DNA of 62,680 nucleotides from Prochlorococcus sp. AG-363-C20 (GCA_003280295.1 QCFI01000008.1:1-62680), one strand, 5' to 3'. Positions 47,235-56,486 are shown, numbered from the stretch's first letter. Made by a program: numbers and translations. The notes: a model not told the origin generated them from the letters alone.

Positions 47235-48454
47235 TTCTTAGTTGACTTTAGTTCCATGAAATAGTTTATTAAGGTTTTTACTAAATCTTCATGGTAAAAA
47301 TTTTTCTTAAAATATAGCTTTCCATTTCTTCCTAGTTGTTCTCTTTCTTGTAATTTTAAGTTATACATTTTAATAGAAGCTTTGAATAATTCATCCGAAT
47401 TTTCTGCTGGTACTGCAAATCCACAGTTTGCTTCATTTATCAAAGTGGCACTTTCACCATTCATGCAAGCCAAAATTGGTTTACCAACAGCCATATAGGC
47501 TTGCAATCTATTAGGAACAGTTGCAGCATAAGTTGGCTTATCCGCCAAAGTAAGCAATAAGGCATCTGCCTGAGAAAGAATCCAAGGCATTAACTCAATT
47601 GGGTACCTACCTTGCAAAGAAAAGTTTGTTAGTTTTTTTATTTTCTTTTGTTCTATCAGCCAATTCAATTCACTTCCTCCACCAAAAACTATAATCTTTA
47701 TGTTTTCATAGTTTTGTAATCTTTCAGCTAATTCAATTAAAACATGTACAGCTTGAGACATTCCAAGATTTCCTGCGAAAATAATTTTAAAGCCATCAGA
47801 CAATTCATTAATAACTGGTTTACTGCTCAAATCAGAGTTTAAAAATATTGAATCTACTGAATTAGGAAAATATTTAATTTGTGCCGTTGGAGAATATTTT
47901 TTAATAGCTTTGATAAATGGTCTTGAGGATACTAGGATCAGGCTTGATTGTTTATAAATTAGTTTTACTACATACTCAATTAACTTCAGGAAGGATTCAT
48001 TACTTATATATTTAGTATCTCTTATGCTTTCTGGCCATAGATCTTGTACATATAAAACAACTGGTACTTTCATAATTCTTCCCAAAATTATGGCTGGTAT
48101 TGCTTGTATAAATGGTGAAGGCATGTAGACAAATATGATATCAAAATTTTTCTTTAACAGAGAGCTTAATCCATAAAAGGTTGCTGTAGCTATAAATGAA
48201 AGGTAGTTAAGTGTAAGTTTATAAGGGTTTTTTATACCTCGCGGAAAAATAGGAACACGGTGTATTATCACATTTTTATAAAGCTCCTTACTAAAACCTA
48301 GACTTCTATAACCTCTATATATTTTGCCTTCTGGGTAATTTGGCTTTCCAGTTAAGACTTGAACTTTATGTCCAAGATTATAAATGCTTGAAACTAACTC
48401 ATTTATTCTGAAGGATTCAGGCCAGAAATACTGACTAACTACAAGAATGTTCAT
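47231..48454 (-). CDS. wbuB: Glycosyltransferase group 1 (WbuB-like)
   Basis: A 407-aa GT4-type glycosyltransferase. N-terminal domain: VVSQYFWPESFRINELVSSI, GHKVQVLTGKPNYPEGKI; C-terminal domain: KIIFAGNLGMSQAVHVLIEL, then YAATVPNRLQAYMAVGKPIL with the nucleotide-sugar EX7E-like region. WbuB homologues transfer FucNAc in O-antigens. It is first in the five-gene cassette. Confidence 0.78.
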   Translation of the reverse strand: MNILVVSQYFWPESFRINELVSSIYNLGHKVQVLTGKPNYPEGKIYRGYRSLGFSKELYKNVIIHRVPIFPRGIKNPYKLTLNYLSFIATATFYGLSSLLKKNFDIIFVYMPSPFIQAIPAIILGRIMKVPVVLYVQDLWPESIRDTKYISNESFLKLIEYVVKLIYKQSSLILVSSRPFIKAIKKYSPTAQIKYFPNSVDSIFLNSDLSSKPVINELSDGFKIIFAGNLGMSQAVHVLIELAERLQNYENIKIIVFGGGSELNWLIEQKKIKKLTNFSLQGRYPIELMPWILSQADALLLTLADKPTYAATVPNRLQAYMAVGKPILACMNGESATLINEANCGFAVPAENSDELFKASIKMYNLKLQEREQLGRNGKLYFKKNFYHEDLVKTLINYFMELKSTKK

Positions 48455-49246
48455 TTAAAATCTCCTTAGTATGGTTTGTTCATTTAGGGTTTTCATTCTA
48501 TCAAAGCTATTTGATTTGTATTGTTAGCTATTTAATCCAAGCTTGAAGAAATATCATTTTACCAACTCGAAACCTTGTTATAACAATGCAAGTCTAATAT
48601 CTAGACTATCGCTTATCTCCTTAATCTCTAACAAGGTAAGTATTGTTAGCAATATTTAATAAACAAAAAACCAATCAACTATCTATAGAATGGATAACAA
48701 ACTATTGATACTAGTTGTTTATATTGGCCGTACTTGGTTTTAATAAGGATTGTCAATAAAAAATCTAGTTAAAAACTAGATTTAATGGAATCTAAAAATC
48801 CAAGCACAACAAATTCATAAAAAGATAACAGGTTTGGGCTTTTCTTTATGAGGAATATCTAGTGGTTAAGCTATAAATAGACAACTCCCTTCATGAACAC
48901 TGAAAAATTTAGAGAATGAGCCAACACCGGCCCCACTAAATCGAAAAGGCTCTAATGCAATTAAACCAATAATAGGTGAATACAGAAGGTTCAATTTGCC
49001 TTGAGCCTAGAGATGCAGGATTACCGACTGGCTGGACAATTTATATTCTCTTTACATTTAAAAAGCGCTTAAAGGCTAATCCATTGCAATGGAAAGACTT
49101 TGACCGATAGGATTTTTTCTAATCAAAGGATTTTTCATTACCAGTCCAGTTCAGATTTATTTAGCCCTAAAAAGGTTCTTGCTGGGCTTAGAGGATAAGG
49201 TAAAAATAACATGACAACTCTTTTTATCTTTAGGAAACCTCTTGGA
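48455..49246. other. Gene-free stretch between surface cassette and DUF2130
   Basis: A 790-bp stretch with no convincing gene. It contains a perfect 10-bp inverted repeat AAATCTAGTT-AAA-AACTAGATTT at 48761-48783. The absence of genes and the acquired character of both flanks suggest the junction of a genomic island, but no integrase or tRNA is present. Confidence 0.35.
48761..48783. terminator. Perfect 10-bp hairpin
   Basis: AAATCTAGTT, AAA, AACTAGATTT: a symmetrical hairpin with a 3-nt loop. It lies alone in the gene-free stretch. No long T-run follows on either strand, so a termination role is only one possibility. Confidence 0.35.
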
Positions 49247-50539
49247 ATGAATGAGATCAACTGTCCAGAGTGCGGCAAGATGTTCAAAATTGATGAGACC
49301 GGATATGCAAATATTCTCAAGCAAGTAAGAGATGAGGAATTTAAACAGGAATTAAACAGCAGACTTGATTTAGCTGAAAAAGATAAAATTCAATCCATTG
49401 AGCTTGCCAAGAAGAACATAAAAATCGAGATGCAGCAAGATGCTACAAGTAAAGACACAAAAATACAGAAGTTGCAGGCAAAGCTCAATTCTGCTGAGGT
49501 AGAGAAACTCCTAGCAGTATCCGAAGTTAAAATGTCTGCAGAAAAAGAACACGCAAAATTAACCTCCAAACTGGACAAGATTCAAGAAAACAATGCAGTC
49601 ACTCACAAGCTTGCCATTACTGAAACAGTCAACAAATTCCAGAAGGAACGTGAAATACTAAAAAACAACCTTGAAAAGGCTTCTCTTGAGAAGCAACTTG
49701 CAGAAAAATCCCTTAAAGAAAAATACGAAATCCAGATTAAAGATCGTGACTACACAATTGAAAGACTTCGGGACATGAAATTACGTCTTTCTACAAAGAT
49801 GGTTGGGGAATCGCTTGAAAGGCACTGCGAAACGGAATTCAATCGATTCAGGACAACAGCCTTTCCACGTGCCTATTTTGAAAAAGACAATGACACCAGC
49901 ACTGGTAGCAAAGGTGACTATATTTTTCGTGACTCAGACGAATTAGGGACTGAAATAGTTTCAATTATGTTTGAGATGAAGAATGAAAGTGACGCCACAT
50001 CAACGAAAAAAAAGAACGAAGACTTTTTAAAAGAGTTAAATAAAGATAGAGATGAAAAGAATTGTGAGTATGCAGTTTTGGTCTCACTTATCGAACCTGA
50101 TAGTGACTTCTACAATTCTGGCATTGTCGATGTCTCCCACCGCTACCCAAAAATGTACGTTGTTCGACCGCAATGTTTTTTGCCAATCATCACGCTTCTA
50201 AGAAATGCGGCCATGAAGTCACTTGAATATAAATCAGAACTTGCCCTTGTTAAAGCACAGAATATAGACATTACAAACTTCGAAAACAGCCTAGAAGTAT
50301 TTAAAAATGCATTTGGGAAAAATTACAGTCTTGCGACAAGACGATTCGAAACTGCAATCCAAGAGATTGACAAATCAATCGAACATTTACAAAAAACCAA
50401 AGACGCTCTACTTGGAGCCGACAGAAATCTTCGACTAGCAAATGATAAAGCGCAAGAAGTTTCTGTCAAAAAACTAACTAGAAATAACCCTACAATGGCC
50501 ACATTATTTAATGATCTAGATAAACAAGCCGTTGCTTAG
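49247..50539 (+). CDS. DUF2130 domain protein (coiled coil, possible nuclease)
   Basis: A 430-aa protein starting MNEINCPECGKMFKIDETGY (one CxxC), then a long coiled-coil region (about residues 60-200, many Glu/Lys/Ala), then the DUF2130 C-terminal domain with KGDYIFRDSDELGTEIVSIM and FEMKNE. The Asp...Glu-x-Lys spacing resembles the catalytic residues of PD-(D/E)XK nucleases. I use ATG 49247, since the upstream ATG 49211 gives a non-conserved start. Function unknown; often found near mobile DNA. Confidence 0.8.
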   Translation: MNEINCPECGKMFKIDETGYANILKQVRDEEFKQELNSRLDLAEKDKIQSIELAKKNIKIEMQQDATSKDTKIQKLQAKLNSAEVEKLLAVSEVKMSAEKEHAKLTSKLDKIQENNAVTHKLAITETVNKFQKEREILKNNLEKASLEKQLAEKSLKEKYEIQIKDRDYTIERLRDMKLRLSTKMVGESLERHCETEFNRFRTTAFPRAYFEKDNDTSTGSKGDYIFRDSDELGTEIVSIMFEMKNESDATSTKKKNEDFLKELNKDRDEKNCEYAVLVSLIEPDSDFYNSGIVDVSHRYPKMYVVRPQCFLPIITLLRNAAMKSLEYKSELALVKAQNIDITNFENSLEVFKNAFGKNYSLATRRFETAIQEIDKSIEHLQKTKDALLGADRNLRLANDKAQEVSVKKLTRNNPTMATLFNDLDKQAVA

Positions 50540-50793
50540 TTGAAAATCTAAATAATAAGAAAAACAAATTCAAAAAGACCACTTTTTATATTTAATTTTA
50601 AAAAACTAAACTATAAGTCCAGGTCAATTCCTATATGTATTTTCTGTAATCGCTATCAATTAACCTCTAACCCTTTCAAACTACTCATGAGTCAATTTTC
50701 CATTTAGATAGAAAATCTATATGATCTAAATAAACTAATCTTGACAAGGTGTTGACTTTTATTCAAAATGAAAGGAGTTTAGTTTAAGTTTCT
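50540..50793. other. Intergenic region
   Basis: No gene and no strong motif. AT-rich spacer of about 250 bp. Confidence 0.3.
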
Positions 50794-50922
50794 TTGACAA
50801 ACGAAAATGTAGAAGAGAAAATCAACGAACAACTTAAACAAATTCAAGAGATACTTGGAGCCAGTGATGAGCAAATGAAGGTATTTAGGAGGTCTCTCGA
50901 ATTAATAGAAAAGAAAAGCTGA
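50794..50922 (+). CDS. Possible small coiled protein, 42 aa
   Basis: A TTG start at 50794 would give a charged helical peptide (EKINEQLKQIQEILGASDEQ and MKVFRRSLELIEKKS). There is no ribosome site at proper distance. Amphipathic helix character supports coding; start is weak, so confidence is low. Confidence 0.35.
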   Translation: MTNENVEEKINEQLKQIQEILGASDEQMKVFRRSLELIEKKS

Positions 50923-51192
50923 TCTTTCGAACACTCTGTGAACAAGATTAGCTGAAATTATTAATAAAACAGCCAAGAAGACTATTGGCATTCATATTAT
51001 GTTGTTCTTTTTTTGAAAATAATCATTGACAGAATAAAAACGAAAAAGCTCAAATACTTTCAAATTGAGCAATTGAACTACAGACGCAAATCATAAGAGA
51101 CAAATAAAATCCAACTATGCTCAGACAAATGGCATACGTAAACGGCATGATGGATGAATGATTGGTTTGCTTAATTGGTAAGCAACAATGAG

Positions 51193-53034
51193 ATGTCCAA
51201 AATCTCTATCACACAAAAATTTCAACGGCGAATAAAAAAGCTGAAGCGAATCAAAAAATTCGTTTTTTTGCTTACTCTCCCTGTCCCTTTATATGCACAA
51301 GTCAACTGGAATGCGCCTGAAAGTGTCATAGGAGAACAACGAGAAATCTCATTTGCTAGTGGCAAGGCTGTAGTTGTAACTGCTAATTCATTGGCAAGTG
51401 ATGCAGCTCTAAGGACCTTGAAGAAAGGTGGTAGCGCTATGGATGCAGTGATCACGGCACAAACAGTACTTGCCGTTGTAGAACCTCAAAGTTCAGGGTT
51501 AGGAGGTGGAGGTTTTCTTTTGTACTGGGATCAGGGAAAGAAATCCTTACAGGCAATTGATGGACGAGAAACCGCTTCAGCCCATTCTAAAAAAGACACA
51601 TGGTTGAAACCTAATGGAACTCCAGTTCCTTGGTTAAACGCAACTAGTAGTCTCTCAGCGATAGGCGTCCCAGGGACTACAGCTTTGCTTTGGGAAGGAC
51701 ATAGACAATTCGGAAATTTACCTTGGGAGGCGAATTTCAGGGAAAGTATTCATCTGGCCAAAGAAGGGTTCATACCAAGTCCTCGTTTCCTTCAATCAAT
51801 CTCTTTAGCTAAGCAAATCGGAATTACGCATAGTCCAACTTTTAAATCTCTTTATCTCCCTAATGGTAGGCTCCCATCACAAAAGGTACCTTTTCGCAAC
51901 CAAAGTCTGGCATTAACATTAACCCGTCTCGCAAAAGGAGGTGTCAGTGAATTTTATCGTGGTGCAATAAGCAAAGAGCTTATAAAAGATCTCCAACTAC
52001 ACCAAAACAACAAAATACCATCACAAACAATCACCTATGAGGATTTAGCAAACTATCGAGTTCATATCCGCAAACCTATATGTCAACAATACAGATCATG
52101 GCGAATTTGTTCAATGCCTCCTCCAAGTGGAGGAGGTGTTGCAATCTTACAAGCCCTAGGAACATATGAACTCCTTTCAAAAAAAGGCTGGTCTGATCAA
52201 ACTACGAACCACTGGCATATTCTTGCAGAATCTTTACGAATTGCAGATGCCGATCGTTCTCATTGGATTGGAGACCCAATTGACTGGCCAATTCCCGCTG
52301 AAGGTTTAATAAGCAAAAGCTATATCGAAAAACGATCAAAAATTATTCAATTCGAAAGAACAATACTTTCACCATTGCCAGGAAATCCGAAAGGAAGTGA
52401 ATCTTTCAACCTTGCAAGTCAACCTCGGACTTCAGAGGGAGGCACAACTCACTTGGTTGTAGTTGATCTCCAAGGTAACATCGCAAGTTATACGGGATCA
52501 GTTGAAACAGTATTCGGAAGTCGACATATCTCAGGAGGCATGATCTTGAATAACCAGCTAACAGACTTCTCATTTCTACCAAATATCAAAGGGAAACCTA
52601 TTGCTAATCGTATTGGGCCAAACAAAAGACCTATGAGCTCAATGTCTCCTGTAATCGTATTCCGTGATGGACGCCCAGTAATCGCGATTGGATCACCAGG
52701 TGGATGGCTTATCCCGCATTATGTAACGACTGCATTAATCAGGTCATTAGATTTCGAACTTCCGCCAAGCGAAGTAGTTAGTCGTAAACTTCTTGCAGTA
52801 CAGCCCAATAAAATATTATTGGAGAAGTTAAAGAATTGGTCTTATCCGCAATCAAAAATCCGAAAAGATTTAAAAGCCCTTGGGCATCAAATCAAAGACA
52901 TCCATTTCAGTAGTGGTTTAGCATTGATACAATGGAACAAAGGGAGTTGGCACGGTGCTGCAGATCCAAGGAGAGAGGGCAAAGCTGTAAGCTTGCCCTT
53001 TAACGACAACAGCAAGAATAGAAGTGATAAGTAG
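51193..53034 (+). CDS. ggt: Gamma-glutamyltransferase
   Basis: Hydrolyses or transfers gamma-glutamyl groups from glutathione, normally in the periplasm. The precursor (about 613 aa) has an N-terminal signal-anchor (KFVFLLTLPVPLYAQ). The large-subunit region includes SGLGGGGFLLYWD and FRESIHLAKEGF; autocleavage before the catalytic Thr in SEGGTTHLVVVD (about residue 418) makes the small subunit with GSRHISGGMILNNQ and SPGGWLIPHY. A TTG at 51175 would add six residues; ATG 51193 is preferred. Confidence 0.93.
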   Translation: MSKISITQKFQRRIKKLKRIKKFVFLLTLPVPLYAQVNWNAPESVIGEQREISFASGKAVVVTANSLASDAALRTLKKGGSAMDAVITAQTVLAVVEPQSSGLGGGGFLLYWDQGKKSLQAIDGRETASAHSKKDTWLKPNGTPVPWLNATSSLSAIGVPGTTALLWEGHRQFGNLPWEANFRESIHLAKEGFIPSPRFLQSISLAKQIGITHSPTFKSLYLPNGRLPSQKVPFRNQSLALTLTRLAKGGVSEFYRGAISKELIKDLQLHQNNKIPSQTITYEDLANYRVHIRKPICQQYRSWRICSMPPPSGGGVAILQALGTYELLSKKGWSDQTTNHWHILAESLRIADADRSHWIGDPIDWPIPAEGLISKSYIEKRSKIIQFERTILSPLPGNPKGSESFNLASQPRTSEGGTTHLVVVDLQGNIASYTGSVETVFGSRHISGGMILNNQLTDFSFLPNIKGKPIANRIGPNKRPMSSMSPVIVFRDGRPVIAIGSPGGWLIPHYVTTALIRSLDFELPPSEVVSRKLLAVQPNKILLEKLKNWSYPQSKIRKDLKALGHQIKDIHFSSGLALIQWNKGSWHGAADPRREGKAVSLPFNDNSKNRSDK

Positions 53035-53486
53035 ACATAAAGTTGATTCTTTATTACTTTAGAAGAGTGGTGCAAAAGTTAAATGTGCCTATGCACTCAT
53101 TCTTTTTTTCTTATTGCCGCATAAAATGTCGAAGGTCGACTAAGGATACTCCTTTCCCCATATGAATATATCTATCCACTTATATGAATTATCCGACCTA
53201 GTAGGTAATACCTACAGCACATGAAAAAGGGTGCAAACAAGTTCGAATATTTTCTGAAGTTGACTAATTCGGACTCCCAAAGATTTTGTTGCCTGAATGC
53301 TTCCTTTTTTAATCGATAAAAATCCAGATTTAGATGCTTGCGAAAAGCTGATTTGACACTATTAGAAAAAGTTGAGAATCAATTCAGTGTGCGACATGAC
53401 TTGAAGAAGCAAATAATATGAAGTTAGTAAGTCAATAGATAAACCAAGTTCCTAAAAACAAGCGTTAATTAAGAGGAGCTCTACAA
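53035..53486. other. Intergenic region with a weak micro-ORF
   Basis: No strong gene. A 27-codon TTG-start frame at 53338-53421 (MRKADLTLLEKVENQFSVRH) looks protein-like and is preceded by an in-frame TAA, so it may be the 3' end of a decayed gene. Evidence is too weak for a CDS call. Confidence 0.3.
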
Positions 53487-53753
53487 ATGGCACAAACACT
53501 TGAAGCAATAGTCATTTTGCTAATAGTTTGGCAACTAATGACTAGGTTTAAAAGTAATGTTCAAATAAGTCCTAACGCTAAATCTGAGTTTCAAGAAGCA
53601 ATAGATGATGCAAAAGAAAGGCTCCCTAACACAGGACTTTTTGCCTTATTCAAGGCAAAATCAAATAGTCCTAAGACAGTTGATAAGCCTGAGATACAAA
53701 TTGAACAAACTATAGTCCCTGTAAAGGAAGAGAAGGCGGAAGACCCAGAATAG
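53487..53753 (+). CDS. Single-span membrane protein with acidic tail, 88 aa
   Basis: N-terminal membrane segment (ALEAIVILLIVWQLM-like, residues 5-20 of MAQTLEAIVILLIVWQLM), then a soluble region (EFQEAIDDAKERLP) and an acidic tail ending VKEEKAEDPE. A ribosome site GAGGAG lies about 10 bp upstream. Found as one-span small protein in this lineage; function unknown. Confidence 0.6.
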   Translation: MAQTLEAIVILLIVWQLMTRFKSNVQISPNAKSEFQEAIDDAKERLPNTGLFALFKAKSNSPKTVDKPEIQIEQTIVPVKEEKAEDPE

Positions 53754-53780
53754 GATGGTATTCCAGAAGCAAAAATAACG

Positions 53781-53996
53781 ATGAGTCGTCTTCGCCAAAC
53801 ACTCCTTGATCAGGTATGGCATCAATGGAGGCGTTTGCGGAGGAATGAATTAGCCCGAACACTTCGTCACATAGAACGTCAAGAGCACCGCCGACAGAAT
53901 CGAGTCGCTTATGTCAGAAAGTACGTTTTGAAATCTATTGACTCAATTAATCGAGCCGAAGGGCGAACTCCTAATAATCAAAATACATTTACATAA
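53781..53996 (+). CDS. Arginine-rich small protein, 71 aa
   Basis: A highly basic helix (WHQWRRLRRNELARTLRHIE and RQEHRRQNRVAYVRKY) without membrane segment. Such Arg-rich small proteins may bind nucleic acid or membranes. It follows the previous gene by 27 bp in the same direction and may be co-transcribed. Confidence 0.55.
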   Translation: MSRLRQTLLDQVWHQWRRLRRNELARTLRHIERQEHRRQNRVAYVRKYVLKSIDSINRAEGRTPNNQNTFT

Positions 53997-54089
53997 AAAT
54001 GGCTCACATTAAAATTATGAAGTTAGTAATACCAAACACTATATCGTTTTATTAGTTGACATTTTCAAAGAGTCTCCTAAATAATGTAG

Positions 54090-54377
54090 ATGTTCTTTAT
54101 CGCTATTCGCCTTGTTAATATCTTAAGAAAAGACTCGTGTGAGCACGAAGGCAATTTTTATGATCGCTCAGCTGCAGAGGTTGTAGTGGAGTCTTTTATT
54201 AAAAATGGTGCAAAATCCAAGTCAGAAAAGCGTTTCGCTGCATCTTGAAAGTAGCTCATTAAGAATTTCGAGAAGGGGTCCAAGGATTCTGAGGTTCATG
54301 GCAACAAGCTAACCAATATCAGCGCTGATAAATGGGCGTTAATTATTCCCTACCGCACGCGTAAAACTTACAACTGA
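54090..54377 (+). pseudogene. Small gene interrupted by two in-frame stops
   Basis: A 96-codon frame from ATG 54090 to TGA 54377. The first part reads MFFIAIRLVNILRKDSCEHE to SEKRFAAS, then TGA-AAG-TAG, and continues in the same frame with LIKNFEKGSKDSEVHGNKLT to PYRTRKTYN. The two stops would be Arg (CGA) and Gln (CAG) codons after a C-to-T change. The downstream part has no start of its own. No family recognised. Confidence 0.45.
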
Positions 54378-54783
54378 TAAAAAGGCAGCTTCATAAAAAA
54401 CATAAATAATCGTTTGTAAAGAGTTGATAGAAGATCAACCATGACTTGAAAAGACTTGCATGATTGACAATTAAAGAGTTTGTTAAAAATATGAAAGGTA
54501 CAATGATAATTTGTTTACTATTTATACACTAATTGAACTCACACCTCGTTTATTTTAGTAACTTCACAATGACAAATTTCACAATCGGACTATTTAATAG
54601 TAATAGTATCAACATCTTTTTACTAGAAAGACGGAAAAGGTATAGCCAAGAGGACTAAATAAACACCAATCATAGCTTATTTGGGCATGTGTTGCTGGAT
54701 TGAATATTGTCGATTAGATTAGTTGGTATTTTATTCATGATGCTCCAAGCAAGTGGTAATTAAGCAATTGAAAGGCTGAAGAA
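54378..54783. other. Gene-poor spacer
   Basis: No ORF with coding character. The zone continues directly into another possible decayed frame at 54784. Confidence 0.3.
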
Positions 54784-54972
54784 ATGACAGTCGGTTGAGT
54801 AATTTAGTGTGCGGAGAAAATTACTGCCATTTGGTACCGTGATGAATTATTGCCAGCACCTTCGCAGGTTAAATTGTTATGCCACAAAACAAGGAGCCAG
54901 TTATCATCAAGGTGTTTCTAGGCAAATTGCATGGTTTACGCGAGGATATCAACAAGAGATCCCACCATATAA
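54784..54972 (+). pseudogene. Possible decayed gene with three in-frame stops
   Basis: The frame from ATG 54784 reads through TGA (54796), TAG (54805) and TAG (about 54925) into protein-like text: AEKITAIWYRDELLPAPSQV, then KLLCHKTRSQLSSRC. All three stops are C-to-T explainable. A different frame, 54809-55006, is also open (65 codons, GTG start) but looks less protein-like. Low confidence; either frame may be a relic. Confidence 0.3.
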
Positions 54973-55010
54973 AATGAAATACCTTCTAAGACATAGTGCA
55001 TACTGATTAG

Positions 55011-55121
55011 ATGGATAACGAATTTGTATGGTCTGTGAATCTGATGGTTGTCATCCTAATGGCAGGAGTTATATGGGCCATTTACTACATCTTCACTTAT
55101 GACTTCAAAAATCCGGTTTAG
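55011..55121 (+). CDS. Single-span microprotein, 36 aa
   Basis: ATG at 55011 encodes MDNEFVWSVNLMVVILMAGV, then IWAIYYIFTYDFKNPV, one membrane helix with a short soluble end. Coding character is good, and it is typical for the small membrane proteins of this genome. Function unknown. Confidence 0.5.
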   Translation: MDNEFVWSVNLMVVILMAGVIWAIYYIFTYDFKNPV

Positions 55122-55185
55122 GAGATTCTGCATCTGGCCAAGTTAGAAATCTCTGATAGCGTTCTGAACTAAATATTCCATTTCC

Positions 55186-55452
55186 ATGCATCAGATACTT
55201 ACTTTTTTCCTTGGCTTATCTCTTGTCTATCTGCCTTTTGCAAGAATAACTAATGCAGAAGGAAGAAATATTGATGACCTCTTAATACCAGAAGTTCCTA
55301 CTAAATATGAACAGAATGAGGCCAAAAAGGAATCAACTCAAAGATCTCAGGAAAACAGGAATATTGAGGATCTCTTAGGTCCCAAAGAAATCTTCCCTTT
55401 CCTTCCTGATAACCATCGAGATAGTGGGACTGGTAAATTTAATTCATTTTGA
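55186..55452 (+). CDS. Secreted microprotein with FPF motif (paralog 1)
   Basis: An 88-aa protein with signal peptide (ILTFFLGLSLVYLPFARITN, then AEG). The mature part has an internal repeat: GRNIDDLLIPEVPTK and later NRNIEDLLGPKEIFPFLPD. The second repeat matches the C-terminus of the 56,102 protein (MEDIFGSEQVFPFEP), giving a shared motif [IM]ED[LI][LF]G....FPF.P. Probably periplasmic; role unknown. Confidence 0.6.
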   Translation: MHQILTFFLGLSLVYLPFARITNAEGRNIDDLLIPEVPTKYEQNEAKKESTQRSQENRNIEDLLGPKEIFPFLPDNHRDSGTGKFNSF

Positions 55453-55658
55453 TTAATCTCTTAAACCTCCTATATTAAGTTTCTATAACTAAAGACTTGA
55501 AGTTTTTAATTCAAAATCCTCAGATTGGATAATTAATCAGCTGAAATCACAATAGAAATAATTAAACACCTAAAAGTTCCACTGAAGCTTTAATTGATTA
55601 ATTAACAAAATCTCTAGAGTAATAAACTAAAAAACTTTGAGGATTAGATGCAACTAAC

Positions 55659-55808
55659 AAAAAAAAAAACCTTGCAATATGCATCGGGCCTGGGTGATGG
55701 GGGATTTATTCTCTAAGAGGGATTGAGCTGAAAATCAACCCCTTCCCAAAAGTAGTATTTTTTCTTCACTGACCAAAAAGTAATCCTATAAATTGCCTGT
55801 ATCTACTG
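55659..55808 (-). ncRNA. Putative minus-strand RNA, copy C
   Basis: A 150-bp stretch homologous to 61476-61625 (copy D). Shared on the plus strand: CCTGGGTGATGGGG, TTCTAAGAG, ATTGAGCT, AAAATCAACCCC, AGTAGTA and GTATCTACYG. On the minus strand the two share TTGATTTT followed by TCAAT, CTCTTAGA and CCCCATCACCCAGG, then a hairpin and a T-run of 10 or more at the very end. This orientation fits an RNA of about 100-145 nt ending in a terminator. Family not recognised. Confidence 0.5.
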
Positions 55809-55843
55809 GTAACAAGTTTGTTGAAAGTGATTAATCACAACAT

Positions 55844-55978
55844 TTGGCAGATAATGAGATAGGTGGGGGTGGACGGCAACGAGCAGAGCATCTTCAAATG
55901 CTTACTTCATTGCATGAAGGGCTTCCTATTGGATTACTAAAAACAGGTGTTTATATCCATTGCAAAGCTCTTGCATAA
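55844..55978 (+). CDS. Possible micro-ORF, 44 aa
   Basis: A TTG at 55844 begins MADNEIGGGGRQRAEHLQML, then TSLHEGLPIGLLKTGVYIHC and KALA before a stop. The composition looks protein-like but there is no ribosome site and the start is weak. It may be a relic. Confidence 0.25.
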   Translation: MADNEIGGGGRQRAEHLQMLTSLHEGLPIGLLKTGVYIHCKALA

Positions 55979-56101
55979 GACTAGAAAGAGTACAGAAGTC
56001 AAAGCACGATAGGTATAAAAAACAAGTGCTTGACTCAAATGGCGGGATCAAAATACCCCGCCCTTCTCAATTTCATACAAAAAGTTGTTCCAAATCATCT
56101 G

Positions 56102-56404
56102 ATGCAAAAAAAATTGTTTAAGGCTGCATCTTTTGCAGTTATATTTTTAGCTTTAGTTTCTTCTATCCTTTTTGGAGGGTCGAAGACAGTTAATGCACTC
56201 TCTAATCCTCTAAGTTTCTCCAAAGAAGACCTGTCGACAAAAATAGATAAAGAAAATAAAACACTTGAGATTGTTATTGAGCCTTCTATTGACAATGAAG
56301 AAATAGACGCATCAAAAAAGGAAATGAGTATGGAAGACATCTTTGGCAGCGAGCAAGTTTTTCCTTTTGAGCCAGGACTAGGGAATGGAGGCCGAAGTGG
56401 TTAG
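56102..56404 (+). CDS. Secreted protein with FPF motif (paralog 2)
   Basis: Starting at ATG 56102 (in frame with an upstream ATG at 56030) the protein has a signal peptide (AASFAVIFLALVSSILFGGS) and an acidic mature region ending MEDIFGSEQVFPFEPGLGNG and GRSG. The end shares the ED[LI][LF]G....FPF.P motif with the 55,186 protein. About 100 aa, secreted, unknown role. The gene pair flanks the putative RNA at 55,659. Confidence 0.6.
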   Translation: MQKKLFKAASFAVIFLALVSSILFGGSKTVNALSNPLSFSKEDLSTKIDKENKTLEIVIEPSIDNEEIDASKKEMSMEDIFGSEQVFPFEPGLGNGGRSG

Positions 56405-56486
56405 AAGCCTTATATGTAAATTGTTACTTCCAATTGTTGAGCATAAGGCCAAATCAAAAGTATGTATCAATGACCAATTCTCTTAG

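Noticed and set aside
53338-53421. 27-codon TTG-start frame (MRKADLTLLEKVENQF)
   Set aside because: Protein-like but very short with a stop directly upstream and no ribosome site; noted only in the spacer entry.
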